A stretch of DNA of 64,000 nucleotides from Polyangium sp. y55x31 (lineage in GTDB: Bacteria > Myxococcota_A > Polyangia > Polyangiales > Polyangiaceae), in contig NZ_JARZHG010000003.1 in the NCBI RefSeq assembly GCF_029946505.1, positions 248,001 to 312,000 on the forward strand. The letters run 5' to 3'. This document shows positions 60,543 through 64,000 of this stretch, in pieces; position 1 is the stretch's first letter; each line of letters starts with the position of its first letter. Below the pieces are notes generated by a model. That model made no database searches. It was not told where the DNA came from and saw only the letters and a list, made by a program, of their open reading frames with translations. Made by a program: the position numbers and the translations under genes.

Positions 60543-63197
60543 ATGAGAAATTCTTTCACCATCCTTTCAACGTCGCTGCATTTGGTTGCGTTGGCCCTCT
60601 CGGGGTGTATCGCGGCGTGTGCGCCTTCGGACGGGGCCGCGAGTGGGGCGGGGCTCATGCTTGCCTCGACAAACCCGAACGCGCCCGTCGAGGCGACGTT
60701 CACGGCGTCCGGCGCCGCGGTCGAGGCGCGTGGAGTGACGGAAAGGGCCGTGTTCGAGGCGAGCCGGCTCGGGTGTGCAGTCGATCGCCGGCCGCTCTCG
60801 AAGCCTGCGCCGGTCGCGGAGGCGGGCCGCGTCGAGTACAGGCGAGCGCAGGAGGGCGGGGGGCCGGGGCTCGTTGAATGGTACGTGAGTGATGCCCGCG
60901 GCATCGAGCAGGGGTTTACGATCGATTCGGCGCCCGATTGCGCACGGGAGGGGGCCCGGGACGTCGTGATCGACGTCGAGCTGCGCGGCGGGCTCGATGC
61001 GCGTGTCTGGGCCTCGGGCCGCGGCGCGACGTTGCACGATGCCGAGGGGAAGGCGCGGCTCGCGTATCGGGATCTTTACGCGTTCGATGCGCGCGGCCGC
61101 GATCTGCCGATCCGGCTCTCGAAGATCGAGGGGGAGGAGCGGCTCTCGATACACGTGGATGTGTCGGGCGCGGTGTATCCCGTCATCGTCGATCCGACGA
61201 TCACCAACAACATCGCGAAGCTCGTCCCAGCCACGGGCGCCGAGTACGATTATTTCGGCGCGGCGGTCGACGTTTCCGGTGATACGATCGTCGTGGGCGC
61301 CTCCGGCGATGGCCCGCAAAACTCGCCGCTCGGGGCGACGTACGTGTTCACGGGCGGAGGTGGGGTCTGGACGCAGCAGGCGAAGCTCGTGATGGCCGAC
61401 GCGGTGGCGGGGGATTGGTTCGGCTCGTCCGTCGCGGTTTCGGGGGACGTCCTCGTCGTGGGCTCGAACCTCGATGACGAAAAGGGGATGGATTCGGGAT
61501 CGGCGCTCGTGTTCGTCCGGAATGGCGGGACGTGGACACAGGAAGCCAAGCTCTCGCCGGCCGACGGCGCAGCGGGCGACAACTTCGGCCGTTCGGTCGA
61601 TCTCTCGGGAAATACTGCGATCCTCGGGGCGTATTGGGACGACAGCAAGGGCTCGGCGTACGTGTTCGTCCGGAATGGCGGGACGTGGACGCAGGAGGCG
61701 AAGCTCCTCGCCAGCGACGGCGCGACGAGTGATCAATTTGGCCTGGCGAGCGCGATCGACGGAGACGTCGCCGTGGTGGGCGCGCCTTACGACAATGCCA
61801 TTGCCACGAATCCGCCCTCGGGCTCGGCCTACATCTTCACGCGGAGTGGCGGCGTCTGGACGCAGGAGGCGAAGGTCCTCGCGAGTGATGCGGGGGCGGG
61901 CGACGAATTCGGTTATACCGTGGCCGTCTCCGGCGACACGGTCGCCGTCGGTGCGCTCCGGAACGACGACAAGGGGGCCGACTCCGGATCCGCCTACGTC
62001 TTCCGCAAGGTGGGCGGCATGTGGCAGCAGGAAGCGAAGCTCCTCGCGAGTGATGGCAAGACGGACGATCATTTCGGCGATGCTGTCGCCATGCAGGGCG
62101 ACACCATCGTCATCGGGGCGAGTTCCAGCGACGCCGGCGCAAGTTCGTCCGGATCGGCCTACGTCTTCAAGCGAAGCGGGACCGTGTGGACCGAGCAGGC
62201 GAAGCTCGTCGCCAAGGACGCCGGTCAAAACGACGATCTCGGGTCTGCCGTGGCCATCGATGGAAACACGGTCGTGGCCGGCGCGTACGGCGACAAGATC
62301 TTCGGCACGTCGTCCGGCTCCGCGTACGTCTTCGCGCTCGCGCTCCTGCCGAACGGCACACCTTGCTCCGCGGCCGGGCAATGCCAGAGCGGGTTCTGCG
62401 CCGATTCCGTCTGCTGCGACGCGGCGTGCGGCGACGAGCTCGGCGATTGTCGCGCCTGCAGCGTCGCGGCCGGCTCCACGGCCGACGGCGTATGTGCGCC
62501 CCGCGCCGCCGGCGCCGAATGCCGCGCGTCAGCCGGGGCGTGCGACGTCGCGGAGGCCTGCGACGGCGTGAGCACGGCGTGCCCGGCGGACGTGCTCGTC
62601 GCGGTCGGCTCGATTTGCCGCCCCGCGGCGGCGGGCTGCGACGTGGAGGAGACGTGCAGTGGGCAATCGGCGAATTGTCCCGCGGACGCCGTCGCACCCA
62701 CCGGCGCGACCTGCCGCGCCGCCGCAGGACCTTGTGACGTGGAAGAGACGTGCAATGGGACGACCATCATTTGCCCCGACGATGCTTTCGCGGGCGTCGG
62801 CGCCGTGTGCCGTCCGCCCTTCGGCCCCTGCGACGCCGAGGAGGTTTGCCCGGGGGACGCGACCGATTGCCCGGCGGATGTCGTCGCGCCCGATGGTTCG
62901 ATCTGCCCCGGTGGGTCGTGCCAGGCCGGCGCGTGCGTCGACGGAAGCGGGGGCGGAGGCGGTAACGGAGGCGCCGGTGGAAGCGGAGGCGCTGGCGGAA
63001 GCGGAGGCGCTGGCGGAAGCGGAGGCGCTGGCGGCAATGGCGGCGCCGGCGGCGCGGCCGGCGCCGGCGGCAGCGAGCCTGGCGCCGACGGTGGCTGCGG
63101 TTGTAGAATGATCAGCTCCGAAGAAACGTCCTCCTTTGGCTTCACCGTGCTCGGCCTCGCCGCGCTCGTCGTCGCGCGGCGGCGCCGCCGCGCCTGA
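60543..63197 (+). CDS. Surface lipoprotein: FG-GAP propeller, cysteine repeats and MYXO-CTERM-like anchor
   Basis: Protein of 884 residues. Lipoprotein-like signal (LHLVALALSGCIAACAPSDG). Seven FG-GAP-like propeller repeats of the type DYFGAAVDVSGDTIVVGA and DWFGSSVAVSGDVLVVGS span about residues 230-600. Then four cysteine repeats of the CDVEETCSG type, a Gly/Ala-rich tract (GGAGGSGGAGGSGGAGG) and a terminal CGCR, membrane helix (FGFTVLGLAALVVARRRRRA) and Arg tail resembling the MYXO-CTERM sorting signal of myxobacteria. It is a likely adhesive or matrix surface protein. The DNA encoding the Gly/Ala tract is a tandem repeat (62946-63060). Confidence 0.85.
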   Translation: MRNSFTILSTSLHLVALALSGCIAACAPSDGAASGAGLMLASTNPNAPVEATFTASGAAVEARGVTERAVFEASRLGCAVDRRPLSKPAPVAEAGRVEYRRAQEGGGPGLVEWYVSDARGIEQGFTIDSAPDCAREGARDVVIDVELRGGLDARVWASGRGATLHDAEGKARLAYRDLYAFDARGRDLPIRLSKIEGEERLSIHVDVSGAVYPVIVDPTITNNIAKLVPATGAEYDYFGAAVDVSGDTIVVGASGDGPQNSPLGATYVFTGGGGVWTQQAKLVMADAVAGDWFGSSVAVSGDVLVVGSNLDDEKGMDSGSALVFVRNGGTWTQEAKLSPADGAAGDNFGRSVDLSGNTAILGAYWDDSKGSAYVFVRNGGTWTQEAKLLASDGATSDQFGLASAIDGDVAVVGAPYDNAIATNPPSGSAYIFTRSGGVWTQEAKVLASDAGAGDEFGYTVAVSGDTVAVGALRNDDKGADSGSAYVFRKVGGMWQQEAKLLASDGKTDDHFGDAVAMQGDTIVIGASSSDAGASSSGSAYVFKRSGTVWTEQAKLVAKDAGQNDDLGSAVAIDGNTVVAGAYGDKIFGTSSGSAYVFALALLPNGTPCSAAGQCQSGFCADSVCCDAACGDELGDCRACSVAAGSTADGVCAPRAAGAECRASAGACDVAEACDGVSTACPADVLVAVGSICRPAAAGCDVEETCSGQSANCPADAVAPTGATCRAAAGPCDVEETCNGTTIICPDDAFAGVGAVCRPPFGPCDAEEVCPGDATDCPADVVAPDGSICPGGSCQAGACVDGSGGGGGNGGAGGSGGAGGSGGAGGSGGAGGNGGAGGAAGAGGSEPGADGGCGCRMISSEETSSFGFTVLGLAALVVARRRRRA
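62946..63060 (+). repeat. Tandem repeat encoding a Gly/Ala/Ser tract
   Basis: Units of GGAGGCGCTGGCGGAAGC repeat several times within the 60543 gene and encode GGAGGSGGAGG. It separates the cysteine repeats from the anchor and could vary in copy number between strains. Confidence 0.75.
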
Positions 63198-63247
63198 AGC
63201 GAAATTCATTGGATCCAACCAGCTCACCCCGCAGGAGCGGAGGCAAC

Positions 63248-64000
63248 ATGCTCGACGTCGTATGGGACATGGAGACCGGCGATCCGGATGATTTCATCAC
63301 GCTGCTCTTCCTGCTCGGCCACCCCGAGGTGAACCTCAAAGCCGTGACCATCACCCCGGGCACACCCGACCAGGTCGGCGTGGTGCGAAAGGCCCTCCAG
63401 TGGTTTGGCAGGGACATCCCGGTGGGCGCGTTCAACCTCGACCATCAACCCAAATCGATCCGGGAAGGCACGGGCCCGGGGGAGGGGCGGCACGGGCCAC
63501 GAGGCGTGTGTGTCTCCTCCTGGCATTACAAGGCCTACGGCGAGATTCCTCCTTCGCGCGACGCCGCGCCGGGCCCCGAGGTCTTGCGCGCCGTATGCGA
63601 CGAAAAGACCACCCTGATCACGGGCGCTCCGCTCAAGAACCTGGGCGGCGCCATGAAGCTCCCCGGCTTCCAGGTGGGCCGCCTCGTCGTGCAGGGAGGC
63701 TTCGCCGGCGAGGGCGTCGTCCCACCCGAGCGCCAGCTCCCCAAATTTCGCGGGATGATCACCTGTCCGACCTACAACCTCAACGGAGATCCGAAGTCGG
63801 CGCTGGAGGCGCTTCGATACCCCGGGATCGGGAGCCGCCGGTTCGTCTCGAAGAACGTTTGTCATGGCGTGATCTACGACCACGAGATGCACGATCGGAT
63901 CGGGGCCCTGAAGGACAAGAGCTCGTCTCTTCGCCTGATCTGGGAGGGCATGGACGTCTATCTGGAGAAGAAGCGGGAGAGGCAGCCCATCCGCTCGTCG
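63248..64000 (+). CDS. Nucleoside-hydrolase-like protein, 3' end outside window
   Basis: The frame is open from ATG at 63248 (GGAGCGGAGG upstream) to the window edge, 251 codons. MLDVVWDMETGDPDDFITLL matches the conserved calcium-binding N-terminus of inosine-uridine nucleoside hydrolases, in which the family DxDxxxDD is here WDMETGDPDD. HPEVNLKAVTITPGTPDQVG and TTLITGAPLKNLGGAMKLPG, RLVVQGGFAGEGVV continue the fold. It would cleave nucleosides or related glycosides. Substrate and C-terminus are not visible. Confidence 0.78.
   Translation, partial: MLDVVWDMETGDPDDFITLLFLLGHPEVNLKAVTITPGTPDQVGVVRKALQWFGRDIPVGAFNLDHQPKSIREGTGPGEGRHGPRGVCVSSWHYKAYGEIPPSRDAAPGPEVLRAVCDEKTTLITGAPLKNLGGAMKLPGFQVGRLVVQGGFAGEGVVPPERQLPKFRGMITCPTYNLNGDPKSALEALRYPGIGSRRFVSKNVCHGVIYDHEMHDRIGALKDKSSSLRLIWEGMDVYLEKKRERQPIRSS

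Noticed and set aside
60567..62381. Minus-strand frame of 604 codons opposite the FG-GAP protein
   Set aside because: The plus-strand frame has seven propeller repeats and an anchor; the antisense repeats merely mirror them.

Overview
The window reads as a chromosomal segment of a myxobacterium, probably of the Sorangium/Polyangium side of the order. This is an inference from very high GC, four intact Hanks-type Ser/Thr kinases, PEGA/TPR membrane proteins, cysteine-rich secreted proteins, a C-terminal MYXO-CTERM-like anchor (60543-63197) and large membrane-anchored sigma factors. No rRNA, complete tRNA or CRISPR array was seen.

Region 1 (1-6792, minus strand) carries two Ser/Thr kinases followed by a TPR/PEGA membrane protein, a cysteine-rich secreted protein and a second TPR/PEGA protein that runs off the window. 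Region 2 (7000-10223) is partly decayed: a 5'-truncated remnant, a sigma factor broken by many one-base shifts, the tail of a cysteine-rich protein, and a SEFIR-membrane-NTF2-like protein split by one base. Region 3 holds a kinase (10308-12200) and a tight four-gene plus-strand operon (12464-18601) ending in a PD-(D/E)XK-like domain fused to a hydrophobic Ala/Gly-rich half. Region 4 (18739-25606) is a scrap zone with truncated nuclease-fold and unknown genes, integrase corpses around a copper-monooxygenase-like lipoprotein, a small MNIO (DUF692) peptide-modification cluster, a frameshifted glyoxalase and an IS630-type remnant.

Region 5 is the main finding of layout. A 46-bp copy of the 3' half of tRNA-Arg(CCU) occurs in direct orientation at 25771-25816 and 42859-42904. 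Each copy is followed about 145 bp later by the same integrase-arm-like repeat, and an intact tyrosine recombinase (41606-42844) abuts the right copy. This marks an integrated element of about 17.1 kb (element A), and a second related element (B) begins at 42859. Element A carries a kinase, an XRE/ECF sigma/envelope-protein module, a cysteine-rich lipoprotein, a SpoIID-like/hydrolase operon, a nested excisionase-like/integrase pair, and a low-GC two-gene DGQHR-like + HEPN pair. Element B opens with a 1556-residue TIR-WD40-GTPase-cyclase-like-nucleoside-phosphorylase protein. It continues with an XRE/AbiEii-type pair, a ribbon-helix-helix gene, a second copy of the XRE/ECF sigma/envelope-protein module, and an IS1182-like insertion sequence.

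Region 6 (54766-64000) looks like ordinary chromosome: an AraC regulator, a membrane protein, a divergent SDR/LysR pair, a secreted lipase with its foldase, a large FG-GAP surface protein, and the start of a nucleoside-hydrolase-like gene.

The best candidates for an undescribed system are the 43105-47775 multidomain protein, the DGQHR/HEPN pair next to the element A integrase, and the four-gene nuclease-like operon at 12464-18601. Several genes between 7.4 and 24.5 kb carry one-base frameshifts, some in C runs, so sequence error must be excluded there before biological decay is argued.
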